A stretch of 64,000 nt of DNA, from assembly GCF_011806405.1 (NCBI RefSeq), contig NZ_JAATOW010000010.1:62001-126000 (forward strand), given 5' to 3'. This DNA comes from Pseudooceanicola sp. HF7 (GTDB lineage: Bacteria > Pseudomonadota > Alphaproteobacteria > Rhodobacterales > Rhodobacteraceae). Positions 26,012 through 34,173 of the stretch are shown in pieces; positions within the stretch are counted from its first letter, which is position 1, and each line of letters opens with the position of its first letter. Under the pieces are notes generated by a model that was not told the origin of the DNA, searched no databases, and was given only the letters and a program-made list of their open reading frames with translations. The position numbers were made by a program, and so were the translations under genes.

Positions 26012-26867
26012 TGTCACCGCCTCCCCCCGCAGTCGCGCTGGCCAGGGCCTGAACCTGCGCCTCTGGCTGCCGCTGACCTGGATCGTGATCCTGATCTGCG
26101 CGGCCGTCTTCGCGCCGCTGGTCGCCCCGCAGGACCCGCTGATGCAGGACCTGATGATGGAGCGCCTGCCCCCCTTCTTCATGGACGGCTCCGAACCCGG
26201 TTTCTGGCTGGGCACGGACAGCCTGGGCCGCGACGTGCTGTCCCGGATGATCTACGGCGCCCGCATCGCGCTCTTCGTCAGCGTCATCGCGGCGACCACC
26301 ACCTGCCTCTTCGGCTCTGCCCTTGGCCTGCTGGCCGGCTATTACGGCGGCTGGTGGGATCGCGTGATCTCGCGTCTGGTCGATATCTGGATGGCCTTCC
26401 CGCCGGTGCTGTTCGCCGTGCTGCTGGTGGCCGTCATGGGTACCGGCCTCACCTCGGTCATTGCCGCCATCGCCCTGATCGACTGGACCCGCTTCGCGCG
26501 TGTCATCCGGGCAGAGACCATGGTTCAGGCGCGCATGGACTACGTTGACAGCGCCCGCATCGGCGGCGCGCGCCGCCTGGCCACGCTGGTCACCGAAATC
26601 CTGCCCAACGTGCTGCCCACCATCATCGCCCTGCTGATGCTGGAAATGGGCATCGCCATCATCGTCGAGGCGATCCTGAGCTTCGTGAACCTCTCGATTT
26701 CCTCCGACGACCCCACCTGGGGCTCGATGATCGCCGAGGGGCGCGGTGCCATCCACTTTGCCTGGTGGGTGCTGCTGTTCCCGCTGATCGCGCTGTTCTT
26801 CAGCGTGCTCAGCTTCTCAACCCTGGGCGAAGGCCTGAAGAAACGTTTCGATCCGGTGCTGCAATGA
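26004..26867 (+). CDS. ABC transporter permease, DppC-like
   Basis: A 287-residue permease with the typical N-terminal helix, the GTDSLGRDVLSRMIYGARIAL segment and the EAA loop with MDYVDSARIGGARRLATLVTEILPN. It pairs with the DppB-like subunit to form the transmembrane pore. The ORF begins within the end of dppB and ends with an ATGA overlap to the first ATPase, so the four membrane/ATPase genes are translationally coupled. Confidence 0.92.
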   Translation: MADVTASPRSRAGQGLNLRLWLPLTWIVILICAAVFAPLVAPQDPLMQDLMMERLPPFFMDGSEPGFWLGTDSLGRDVLSRMIYGARIALFVSVIAATTTCLFGSALGLLAGYYGGWWDRVISRLVDIWMAFPPVLFAVLLVAVMGTGLTSVIAAIALIDWTRFARVIRAETMVQARMDYVDSARIGGARRLATLVTEILPNVLPTIIALLMLEMGIAIIVEAILSFVNLSISSDDPTWGSMIAEGRGAIHFAWWVLLFPLIALFFSVLSFSTLGEGLKKRFDPVLQ

Positions 26868-27760
26868 GCCAACAGACACAACACCGCCACGCGCTGGAGA
26901 TCATCAACCTCTCCATCGCGCTGCCCAATGGCGTCCGCCTGCTGCGCGACGTCTCCCTGAAGCTGGAACCGGGCGAGGTCCGCGCGCTGGTGGGCGAAAG
27001 CGGCGCGGGCAAGTCGATGATCGGCAAGACCGTGCTTGGCATCCTGCCCGACACGCTGAAGATCACCCAGGGTGAGATCATCCTGGAAGGTCAGCACCTG
27101 AACATGATGACCCCCTGGACCCGCCGCAAGACGGTGGCCGAGATCACGGCGCTGATCCCTCAGGATCCGCTGACGGCGCTGAACCCGCTGCGCAAGATCG
27201 GTCCGCAGATCGTCGATCCGCTGATCCGTATCCGCGGCTGGGAAAAGGACCGCGCCCGGGCCCGCGCGCTGGAACTGCTGGAGCGCGTGCACATCCGCGC
27301 GCCCGAACGGGTGATGCAAAGCTACCCGCATGAGCTTTCCGGCGGGATGCGCCAGCGGATCCTCATCGCGGCAGCCTTCGCGCCCTCGCCCCGGCTGATC
27401 GTCGCGGATGAACCCACCACCGCGCTCGACGTGACCGTGCAGAAGGAAATCCTGAAGCTGATCCGCGAGCTGCAGAAGGAAACCGGCACCGCCGTCCTCT
27501 TCGTGACCCACGACATGGGCGTGGTTGCCAAGATCTCCCAGCAGGTGACGGTGCTCTTTGCCGGCAAGGTGATGGAAGACGCCCCCACGCGGGAGGTCTT
27601 CACCAACCCGGCCCATCCCTATACCCGCGCGCTGATCGCCGCGACGCCCAGCTCGGCTGACCTTGATCGGCCGTTCAGCCCCGTCCCCACGGAGCTGATC
27701 GCAGAGCTGCACGCCCAGGTCGCCCGGGACGATGCCCTTTGGCAGGGAAAGAAACGATGA
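26864..27760 (+). CDS. ABC transporter ATP-binding protein, DppD-like
   Basis: A 298-residue ATPase. It has Walker A (GESGAGKSM), Q-loop, signature LSGGMRQRI, Walker B (LIVADEPTTALD) and the H-loop (VTHDMG), followed by the C-terminal oligopeptide-transporter extension with PYTRALIAATPS. It powers the permease pair together with the DppF-like ATPase. The start at 26864 is fixed by the ATGA overlap with the permease stop; an earlier in-frame start lies inside the permease gene. Confidence 0.92.
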   Translation: MSQQTQHRHALEIINLSIALPNGVRLLRDVSLKLEPGEVRALVGESGAGKSMIGKTVLGILPDTLKITQGEIILEGQHLNMMTPWTRRKTVAEITALIPQDPLTALNPLRKIGPQIVDPLIRIRGWEKDRARARALELLERVHIRAPERVMQSYPHELSGGMRQRILIAAAFAPSPRLIVADEPTTALDVTVQKEILKLIRELQKETGTAVLFVTHDMGVVAKISQQVTVLFAGKVMEDAPTREVFTNPAHPYTRALIAATPSSADLDRPFSPVPTELIAELHAQVARDDALWQGKKR

Positions 27761-28563
27761 CTGCGCTGTTCTCCATCCGTGACCTGCACCTGTCCTTCCC
27801 GGACCGGGGCAACAAGCCGCTCTTCGGCCCCGCCCCCCGGATCGAGGTGCTGAAAGGCCTGACGCTGGACATCCCCGAGGGCCGGATCACCGGAATCGTG
27901 GGTGAATCCGGATCGGGCAAATCCACCTTCGGGCGGGTGCTCGTGCGGCTGCTCGATCCCGATTCCGGCCAGGTGCTCTTTGACGGCAAGGATATCGCCA
28001 CCCTGGATGAAGAGGCGATCCTGCCCCTGCGCCGCGATCTGCAGATGATCTTCCAGGACCCGATGTCCTCTCTCAACCCGCGCCACCGGGTCTGGCGGCT
28101 GATCGCCCAGCCGCTCAAGCGCTACGGGCGCGGTGGCACCAAGGCACAGGCGACAGAGGCCCTGGCCCGCGTCGGCCTGCCCGCCGCCTTCGCCGATCGC
28201 TACCCGCACCAGCTGTCCGGTGGCCAGCGTCAGCGCGTCGGCATCGCCCGCGCCATCGCGCTTGAGCCGCGCTTCATCCTGGCGGATGAGATCGTCTCGG
28301 GCCTCGATGTCTCAAGCCAGGCTCAGGTGCTGATGCTGCTCAAGCAGCTGGCAGAAGAAATGGGGCTGACGGTCGCTTTCATCAGCCACGACCTCTCGGT
28401 GATCCGTCACCTCTGCGACAACGTGGTGGTGCTGAACCACGGAGAGATCGTGGACGCCGGCCCCGTGGCCGAGGTCTTCGAGAATCCGCAATCCGAGGTG
28501 ACCCGGAAACTGCTGTCGGCCATCCCCTTGCCGGAGATGGATGACGATTGGTTCAACGATTGA
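27757..28563 (+). CDS. ABC transporter ATP-binding protein, DppF-like
   Basis: A 268-residue ATPase with Walker A (GESGSGKST), signature LSGGQRQRV, Walker B (FILADEIVSGLD) and H-loop (ISHDLSV). Note that the canonical DEP of Walker B reads DEI. It is the last gene of the five-gene importer and overlaps the DppD-like gene by ATGA. A hairpin terminator stands 6 bp beyond its stop, against the convergent flavin reductase gene. Confidence 0.9.
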   Translation: MTALFSIRDLHLSFPDRGNKPLFGPAPRIEVLKGLTLDIPEGRITGIVGESGSGKSTFGRVLVRLLDPDSGQVLFDGKDIATLDEEAILPLRRDLQMIFQDPMSSLNPRHRVWRLIAQPLKRYGRGGTKAQATEALARVGLPAAFADRYPHQLSGGQRQRVGIARAIALEPRFILADEIVSGLDVSSQAQVLMLLKQLAEEMGLTVAFISHDLSVIRHLCDNVVVLNHGEIVDAGPVAEVFENPQSEVTRKLLSAIPLPEMDDDWFND

Positions 28564-28568
28564 ACCTT

Positions 28569-28591
28569 CGGGGCTGCCCCAGGCAGCCCCG
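28569..28591. terminator. Hairpin between convergent genes
   Basis: A perfect 10-bp stem (28569-28578 with 28582-28591, 3-nt loop) in the 34-bp gap between the plus-strand ABC operon and the minus-strand flavin reductase. It lacks a T-tract but is well placed to terminate both. Confidence 0.6.
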
Positions 28592-28597
28592 GGCGGA

Positions 28598-29113
28598 TCA
28601 CTCCGCCGCCAGCGCGTGGAACCTGGAGCGCGCATAGACCAGTGCGCCGCGTTCCGGGGCCAGCCGCACATCCGTGATCTTGCCGATGAAGACCCGGTGA
28701 CTGCCGTTCAGGCTGTCGCTGGTGACCTCGCAGGCGATGGAGGCCAGGGCAGAGCCAAGCCGCGGCAGGCCGGATCCACAGGTCTCCCAGGCGCCCTCGC
28801 GGAACTTCTCCGCACCGCGCGCGCCCTTTGCACCGGCGAAATGCAGGGCAAGCCCCTCGGCCTCGTCAGACAATAGTTGAACGCTGAACTTTCCGGTCTC
28901 ACGGATCGCGGCGCAGGTCTCTGTGCCGGCGTTCACGCAGACCAGCAGGCTGGGCGGGCTGTCCGTCAGCGAACAGACGGCGGTTGCGGTCAGGCCGCGC
29001 CGGGCCGCGCCCTCTCCGGCGGTGATCAGGGTCACCGCGCCGGGGAATAGCCCCATGGCCTCGCGGAACTGCTCACGCGTGATGGTCGCGTCGGAAAGGC
29101 TGTCGTTGGTCAT
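28598..29113 (-). CDS. Flavin reductase (HpaC-like)
   Basis: A 171-residue FMN-binding split-barrel protein: LFPGAVTLITAG, then GLTATAVCSLTDSPPSLLVCVN, then GKFSVQLLSDEA. It supplies reduced flavin to a two-component monooxygenase. The obvious partner is the acyl-CoA-dehydrogenase-fold oxygenase at 30053-31243, transcribed just upstream on the same strand with a LysR gene between (4-nt overlap with that gene). This is the usual HpaBC/HsaAB or IacA-IacG arrangement. Confidence 0.88.
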   Translation of the reverse strand: MTNDSLSDATITREQFREAMGLFPGAVTLITAGEGAARRGLTATAVCSLTDSPPSLLVCVNAGTETCAAIRETGKFSVQLLSDEAEGLALHFAGAKGARGAEKFREGAWETCGSGLPRLGSALASIACEVTSDSLNGSHRVFIGKITDVRLAPERGALVYARSRFHALAAE

Positions 29114-30030
29114 ACTGACATCTCCACTGTTTCGGCCAGCAACCCGTGCAACCAGGTCAGGCCGGGGTCGGAGGCAAAGCTCTCGTGGACCCAGAAGTTC
29201 ACATCGAAACCGGACACGTCGAAGGGCAGTTCGGCAAACCCGAACTCGCCATGCCGGTTCATCAGCGCGCAGACCGAATGCGGAAAGAGCGCAACGAAAT
29301 CAGTGCGCCGGATGATCTCCGGCACGATGGTGAAGTGATCGACCTGGGCGACGACCCGGTAGGGCACGCCCAGTTCGGCAATCCGTTCCCGCGCCATGCG
29401 GTAGCCGGTGGCATCCTGCCCGACGTCCAGGAAGGACAGGCCGGCAAAGCTGGCCGGCGTCCAGTCCTGCCCGCACAGGGGATGACCCGCGCGGAACAGG
29501 CAGATGATCCGGTCCTTCATCACCGGCCAGCCCTGGCAGCTGGTCTCAAGCAGGCGCGGCTGGTAGCCGATGGCCGCATCCACCTGCCCCGTGCGCAGGG
29601 CAGAGGCGATCGTGTCGGGCGGCACCCGGGTGGACTGGACCCGAACGCCCGGCGCCACCTTCTGAAGGGCCGCCAGCAGGCGCGGCAGGATGACGAATTC
29701 GCCGGTGTCGGTCATGGCCACGCGGAACTGGCGTTCCGCCGTGGCCGGATCAAACCGGGTTGTCGCCTGCATGGTATCCGCCACCAGCCGCAGCGCCTCC
29801 TCGAAAGAGGCGCGCAGGGTGACGGCCATCTGCGTGGGCTCCATCCCGTTGCCGGAGCGCACGAAAAGCGGATCGTCGAATTCGTCGCGCAGGCGGCGCA
29901 GGGCATGGCTGACGGCGGGCTGGGTCAGGCCCAGCCGACCGGCAGCCTGGGTCAGGTTGCCGCTTTCCCAGACCGCAAGGAAGACCTTGATCAGGTTCAG
30001 GTCGAACCTCAGAAGGGTCTTGTTGTCCAT
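29110..30030 (-). CDS. LysR-family transcriptional regulator (NodD-like)
   Basis: A 306-residue LTTR. The N-terminal helix-turn-helix is FLAVWESGNLTQAAGRLGLTQPAVSHALRRL, followed by FVRSGNGMEPT, and the remainder is a periplasmic-binding-like effector domain. It is most like the NodD/aromatic-sensing branch. It lies between the monooxygenase and flavin reductase genes on the same strand, so it is co-transcribed with its likely target operon. The start lies 22 bp after the monooxygenase stop. Confidence 0.9.
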   Translation of the reverse strand: MDNKTLLRFDLNLIKVFLAVWESGNLTQAAGRLGLTQPAVSHALRRLRDEFDDPLFVRSGNGMEPTQMAVTLRASFEEALRLVADTMQATTRFDPATAERQFRVAMTDTGEFVILPRLLAALQKVAPGVRVQSTRVPPDTIASALRTGQVDAAIGYQPRLLETSCQGWPVMKDRIICLFRAGHPLCGQDWTPASFAGLSFLDVGQDATGYRMARERIAELGVPYRVVAQVDHFTIVPEIIRRTDFVALFPHSVCALMNRHGEFGFAELPFDVSGFDVNFWVHESFASDPGLTWLHGLLAETVEMSV

Positions 30031-30052
30031 GCGCCCTGCCCCTTTTCCCGGC

Positions 30053-31243
30053 TCAGGGGTAGCCGCGCGGCGCGTCCAGCCCCGCCAGCACCCGGCCCGC
30101 GCTTTCCATGGTCATTTCGGTGACGGCAGCGTGCTGCGTCACGACCATGGCATCGCGCAGGTGGCGCTGCATCGGGCTTTTCTTGCTGATCACGCCCATG
30201 CCGGCAATCCGGTAGGCCTGCTGGACCACTTCGGCACCCTTGAGGGCCGCGGTGGTGGCGCTCAGGCGCAGCATGTTGACCTGGTCAAGCGGCACCGGGT
30301 CACCCTTCATCAGGCTGTCCCATGCCTCTTCGGCGGCCTCGTAGAAGAAGGCGCGGATGGAGCGCAGCTTGGCTTCGCATTCCGCGATGCCGGTCAGGAA
30401 ATAGGGGCGGTCGCACAGGCGCGCATGACCCACGTTGATCTTGGCCGCGCCGGAGACGGACTTGGCGTATTCGATGGCCGCCCGGGCCAGGCCCAGGTTG
30501 CAGGCCGCGTGGACCTGCGCCTGGTAGGCCATGGCGGGGTACTTGTAGAGCGGCTCGTCGATCACGCCCGGCGCGCCGCGTTCGCAGATCCACATGTCGG
30601 CGTAGAACTTGTCCTTGACCGTGGTGTCGTGGCTGCCGGTGCCCTGCATGCCCGAGACTTCCCAGGTCTCAATGATGTCAACCTCTTGCGCGGGGGCGAC
30701 GGCCATCATGACGGTGGGCGTATCCTCTCCGCCCTGGGGCGCACCGGCGATGCCGACACCGATCCAGTCAGCGCCCATGCAACCAGAGGCGAACTTCCAG
30801 CGGCCCGAGACATTCCAGCCGCCCTCGACCCGCGTGGCCTCCTGCACCGGGTGCAGACCGCCGGCAAAGACCTGGTCGGGACCATCGGCGTACATCACCG
30901 CCTGGGCCTCTTCGCAGAGTGCCGCGGTATAGGTATTGGCCGACCCGAAGGCCGAGACCCATGCAGCGGAGCCATCGACGGTGCCGATCTTGTCGACCAT
31001 CTTCAGGAAATGATGCGGCGCCATGGCGTCACCGCCGAATTTCTTCGGCGTGGCAGAGCGGAAGATCCTGGCCTTTTTCATGAGGTCGATCACGTCGCGG
31101 GGGACATGGCGCAGGGTTTCGAACTCATCCCGGCGGGCTTCCAGAACCTCGAGAAGATGGGTGAATTCCGGAGTCTCGGTCAGGCGGGAGAAATCAACCG
31201 TCTCAGCCGGGGCGCCGGTCAAGGCCTTGTCTACATGGGTCAT
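30053..31243 (-). CDS. Flavin-dependent monooxygenase, acyl-CoA-dehydrogenase fold (HsaA/IacA/IifC-like)
   Basis: A 396-residue group D flavin monooxygenase. It shows an N-terminal helical domain, the central beta domain (WNVSGRWKFASGCMGADWIGVG and GSHDTTVKDKF), and a C-terminal helical domain that ends near QRHLRDAMVVTQHAAV. Relatives hydroxylate phenols (HsaA, HpaB) or start indole and indole-acetate degradation (IifC, IacA). A flavin reductase two genes downstream would provide FADH2/FMNH2. The ATG at 31243 has AAGGA 7 nt before it; a longer in-frame start is AT-rich and lacks homology. The substrate is inferred from context only. Confidence 0.85.
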   Translation of the reverse strand: MTHVDKALTGAPAETVDFSRLTETPEFTHLLEVLEARRDEFETLRHVPRDVIDLMKKARIFRSATPKKFGGDAMAPHHFLKMVDKIGTVDGSAAWVSAFGSANTYTAALCEEAQAVMYADGPDQVFAGGLHPVQEATRVEGGWNVSGRWKFASGCMGADWIGVGIAGAPQGGEDTPTVMMAVAPAQEVDIIETWEVSGMQGTGSHDTTVKDKFYADMWICERGAPGVIDEPLYKYPAMAYQAQVHAACNLGLARAAIEYAKSVSGAAKINVGHARLCDRPYFLTGIAECEAKLRSIRAFFYEAAEEAWDSLMKGDPVPLDQVNMLRLSATTAALKGAEVVQQAYRIAGMGVISKKSPMQRHLRDAMVVTQHAAVTEMTMESAGRVLAGLDAPRGYP

Positions 31244-31627
31244 GATGCGTTCCTTTATCCTGAGACCATCCTGACCGCAGAGGGGCACATTCCGGAAATT
31301 CATATTTATTATCCTCATCATGCAGCGGATTCATTCGCGCTGGCAAGGGGGGCGAGGGTTTTCGGGAGGATTCTCTAGAGCCCTGAAATATAAGGGATTC
31401 AGGTGCGGTGGAGTGCCCGTGCAAATCGGCGCTGGCCCCTGAGAACCCGCCAGAAAAATCCCCGGACCCGCTCCAAATTTGGGCGGTTTTGCAGAAGAGC
31501 GGCAGGCCCACGGTGCTCTTTGGCGGGCGGTGTGGGCTTGCTGGGCCGGGGACTCCCGGCTTGGGCGGGGGCCGCAAGGCGCGCTGTCCGAGGGGGTCCT
31601 GGGGCCGCGGAAAGGGCCTGGAATGGC

Positions 31628-31682
31628 CGTCGGTGCGGCGTCTGTTTTGCGTCGGTATCACGTCGGTATTGCGCCGGTGCGC
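31628..31682 (+). repeat. Five tandem 11-bp units, copy A
   Basis: The units are CGTCGGTGCGG, CGTCTGTTTTG, CGTCGGTATCA, CGTCGGTATTG and CGCCGGTGCGC, with consensus CGTCGGTRTYR. The second unit is aberrant (TCTG). An equivalent element in reverse orientation, with the same unit order including the aberrant second unit, is at 43300-43354. It lies in an 801-bp gene-free gap (31244-32044) that I could not otherwise explain. No spacer structure is present, so it is not CRISPR. Confidence 0.85.
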
Positions 31683-31718
31683 GGCGAACGGGGTGTTAGG
31701 CTTGTGTTAAGTGCTGGC

Positions 31719-31770
31719 GGGGGGCTTTGCCCCCCACGAAACTGGGGGGCTCGATGCCCCCCGGTTTCGT
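31719..31770 (+). terminator. Double hairpin with T-tract
   Basis: A 7-bp stem (31719-31725 with 31729-31735) is followed by a 15-bp stem (31736-31750 with 31756-31770; one wobble), and TTTTT at 31782-31786. It looks like a strong plus-strand terminator, but no plus-strand gene precedes it within the gap. It could end a small RNA or be a remnant. Confidence 0.6.
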
Positions 31771-32044
31771 TCCCCCCAGAGTTTTTCGGCAAGAAGAAAG
31801 GCGGGGGCCGCGTGATTGGGGATTTCCCGGAGGGGGTCTTGAGGAGCAGGCAAAGGGGCTCTACCAAGGGCGGGCGTCGCGGGTGCGCAGGTCCCGGCCC
31901 TGCTGTTGCGGCCGTTCAAAATGGGGCTGGTGCCTGGGATCGTCCGGCTGCGGTTCTTGTGGGCCTCTTGCCCGCCCCCTGTGTGCCCGGTTCGCGCCTG
32001 CCCGGATCTTCGCGTTTCTCTGACTGCCCTGAAGGACCCCTCTC

Positions 32045-32641
32045 TTGGATCACACCTATTACGATTTCGCCGCCTTCGAACCGGTTGAGCGCTACAGGAT
32101 CATGGCCAATGCGATCACCCCGCGGCCCATCGCCTTTATCACCACGCGCAGTGCGGCCGGCGTGGCCAATGCCGCGCCCTTTTCCTTCTTCGGGCTGCTC
32201 AGCCACGATCCGGCCACGCTGGCCGTGGGGATCGAGCCGCGCCTGGATGGGCGGCGCAAGGATACGGCGCAGAACATCCTGGAGACCGGGGTTTTCACCG
32301 TGCATATCGCCGATGTGGCCCTGGCCGCCCAGATGGATGCCTGCGGCGCCCCGGTGGAGCCGGATGTCGATGAGCTGAGCCTGTCCGGCCTGCCGGTGAC
32401 ATCCGGGCAGAACATCGACGTGCCGCGCATCCTGACGGCGCCGCTGGCGATGGAGTGCCGCCTGCATTCCTCGATCGAGCTGGGGCCGGCACGGGACGTG
32501 ATCATCGGCTCCATCCTGGGGCTTTTCGTGCGCAGCACGGCCGTGGATGCCGACGGGCGCTTCATCCAGCAGGAGCTGGACGTGATCACCCGCGTCGGTG
32601 GGGGCGCCTATGCCACCAGCCGCGACCTGTTCAGCGTTTAG
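32045..32641 (+). CDS. Flavin reductase-like split-barrel protein
   Basis: A 198-residue protein of the flavin-reductase-like (FMN-binding split barrel) family, with the segment NAITPRPIAFITTRSAAGVANAAPFSFF typical of the family and the late FVRSTAVDADGRFI region. The reading frame begins with TTG. AAGGA stands 8 nt before it, and no upstream ATG fits the homology, so TTG at 32045 is the favoured start. It could serve an oxygenase or act as a flavin/thioester-modifying enzyme. It stands alone on the plus strand, convergent with the CcdAB genes. Confidence 0.78.
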   Translation: MDHTYYDFAAFEPVERYRIMANAITPRPIAFITTRSAAGVANAAPFSFFGLLSHDPATLAVGIEPRLDGRRKDTAQNILETGVFTVHIADVALAAQMDACGAPVEPDVDELSLSGLPVTSGQNIDVPRILTAPLAMECRLHSSIELGPARDVIIGSILGLFVRSTAVDADGRFIQQELDVITRVGGGAYATSRDLFSV

Positions 32642-32682
32642 GATTTTTTCCGGCTGCGCGATGCAGGGCGTGCCGGGCAGGC

Positions 32683-32976
32683 CTAGAAGCCGGAGAAGAC
32701 CATGTCGAGCGCGCCGCGGATCTCGTAATCCTGCGCGCTGAGGTCGGCCAGGGGCGCGGATTTCAGCAGGTGGCCGGGCACGGCCGCCATTTCGGCCGTA
32801 TGCAGGACATGGGCCTGTCCCGCGACCTGCAGGATCGGCTCAAGCCGGGTGAAGGGCCGGGGGCCCTCCCCTTCGGGGATCAGGGGCGCGACAACCCTTG
32901 TGCCGGTCTCCATCAGGTCCGCCTGCAGGTCGAGGACAAGCTGGCCACCGGGCAGGCGGTAGACATGGAATTGCAT
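32683..32976 (-). CDS. ccdB: CcdB-family toxin
   Basis: A 97-residue protein beginning MQFHVYRLPGG, the typical CcdB start, and ending in ALDMVFSGF, like many alphaproteobacterial CcdB proteins. CcdB poisons DNA gyrase unless bound by CcdA. The gene overlaps the stop of the upstream antitoxin gene (ATGA), the usual antitoxin-toxin order. Whether the toxin is active cannot be judged, since the end differs from the WGI of F-plasmid CcdB. Confidence 0.8.
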   Translation of the reverse strand: MQFHVYRLPGGQLVLDLQADLMETGTRVVAPLIPEGEGPRPFTRLEPILQVAGQAHVLHTAEMAAVPGHLLKSAPLADLSAQDYEIRGALDMVFSGF

Positions 32977-33236
32977 CAGTCGGTCTTCAGCACCTGGTAG
33001 GCCGCCAGCGGCGTGCCATTGGCGGCGATCCAGTCCCGGCGTTCCCTGAGCGCAGCGGCGTTTTCCGCCGCCCAGCTTTCTGCCGCGGCCTCGCGCACGG
33101 CCCGGGCCAGCGCCGCTTCGCTGATGGCAGAGACATTCAGGTTCAGCGCCCGCGCCTGCGTCAGCGTGCGGGCATCCACGGTGATATTGGTGCGTTGCTT
33201 TTCGGCGCTGCGGGTCGTGGGGGTCATCGTGGTCAT
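32976..33236 (-). CDS. ccdA: CcdA-family antitoxin
   Basis: An 86-residue antitoxin. It contains an N-terminal ribbon-helix-helix segment (QRTNITVDARTLTQARALNLNVS) and a charged, probably disordered C-terminal tail (ESWAAENAAALRERRDWIAANGTPLAAYQVL) that binds CcdB. AAGGAG precedes the ATG at 33236 by about 10 nt, which decides this start over a longer in-frame option. A 15-bp palindrome upstream is the likely autoregulatory operator. Confidence 0.82.
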   Translation of the reverse strand: MTTMTPTTRSAEKQRTNITVDARTLTQARALNLNVSAISEAALARAVREAAAESWAAENAAALRERRDWIAANGTPLAAYQVLKTD

Positions 33237-33264
33237 TGGGGGGGCACTCCTTGCCGGTGCCCGA

Positions 33265-33285
33265 AATATACACACTTTGAGTGTG
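33265..33285. promoter_or_regulatory. ccdAB promoter/operator
   Basis: The perfect palindrome CACACT-TTG-AGTGTG spans 33271-33285, next to a TATATT -10-like hexamer on the minus strand (33265-33270). It is well placed for CcdA/CcdAB autorepression. Confidence 0.6.
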
Positions 33286-33369
33286 CAGGGCAATGGACAT
33301 GGCAGAGGGTGCTGGCAGGGGGGGGGCTGGCAGAGGGCAGCCGGTCAGCCGCCCTCTGCCAATCAGGCC

Positions 33370-34173
33370 TCAGCCGGCGCGCGGCACCAGCGCCAGTACG
33401 CGCAGGGGGCTGCCCGTGCCGTTGCGGATCTTGAGCGGCGCGGCCAGCAGCATCGCGCCCCGGGGCGGCAGCAGGTCCAGGTTGGCGAGGCATTGCAGCC
33501 CGTAGCGCCCGGCCCCGTGCAGGATGTGGTGCGCGGGATAGGGCGGCGTGTAATGCGACCCCTGCCCGGCGTCCGTCCCCACGGTTTCGGTGCCAAAGCC
33601 GCGAATGCCGCGCTCATGCACCAGCAGCTCCACCGCCGCAGGCACCGGGCCCGGGGAATGGGGGCCATCGTCCTTCATGTTCAGGTAGGCCTCTCCGCGC
33701 CGCCGGGACCAGTCGGTCCGCATCAGCACCCAGGAATCCTTCGGAATGCGGCCATGGGTGGCTTCCCAGTCCAGGATCACCTGCGGCGTCAGCTCGAAAT
33801 CCTCGTCCGCGGCGGCGCCTTCGGAGCAGTCGATCACGCAGACCGGACCGACGAAGCGTTCCGGCGCGATCTCATCCACGGCACCATTGGGCACGTCGCG
33901 GCCGCTGATCCAGTGGGAGGGCGCATCGAAATGGGTGCCGGTATGTTCCGAGCAGGTGAAATTGTGCCATTTCCACGCCGGGCCCCGGTGATCGTAGGCC
34001 GAGATTTCCTCCATCCGGAAGCGCGCGCATTGGCCGAATTCCGGCGGCAGGACGATGACCGGGAAATCCGGGTCCAGCGTATGGGTCAGGTCGACCACGT
34101 CCACGTCGCCGCTGACCAGTGCGGTGGCCAGATCTGCCAGCATGGCGGTTGCCCCCTGTGCGTCTTCGGTCAT
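33370..34173 (-). CDS. Cyclase-family metal hydrolase (paralogue)
   Basis: A 267-residue homologue of the 14524-15318 hydrolase. It retains the full H-T-G-T-H-x-D-x-P-x-H motif (CSEHTGTHFDAPSHW), so it is probably active. The family hydrolyses cyclic or formyl amides (isatin hydrolase, kynurenine formamidase). The start overlaps the stop of the DUF35-SDR gene (ATGA). It is the last gene of a ligase-thiolase-DUF35/SDR-hydrolase minus-strand operon, where a ring-derived acyl substrate may be opened or deacylated. Confidence 0.85.
   Translation of the reverse strand: MTEDAQGATAMLADLATALVSGDVDVVDLTHTLDPDFPVIVLPPEFGQCARFRMEEISAYDHRGPAWKWHNFTCSEHTGTHFDAPSHWISGRDVPNGAVDEIAPERFVGPVCVIDCSEGAAADEDFELTPQVILDWEATHGRIPKDSWVLMRTDWSRRRGEAYLNMKDDGPHSPGPVPAAVELLVHERGIRGFGTETVGTDAGQGSHYTPPYPAHHILHGAGRYGLQCLANLDLLPPRGAMLLAAPLKIRNGTGSPLRVLALVPRAG

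Noticed and set aside
31628-31682. CRISPR array
   Set aside because: The 11-bp units are directly adjacent with no spacers.
31403-32378. Several open frames in the 31.2-32.0 kb gap
   Set aside because: They cross the 11-bp tandem repeat and the hairpins, are rich in Arg/Gly/Pro, and show no domain; one overlaps the flavin reductase gene in another frame.
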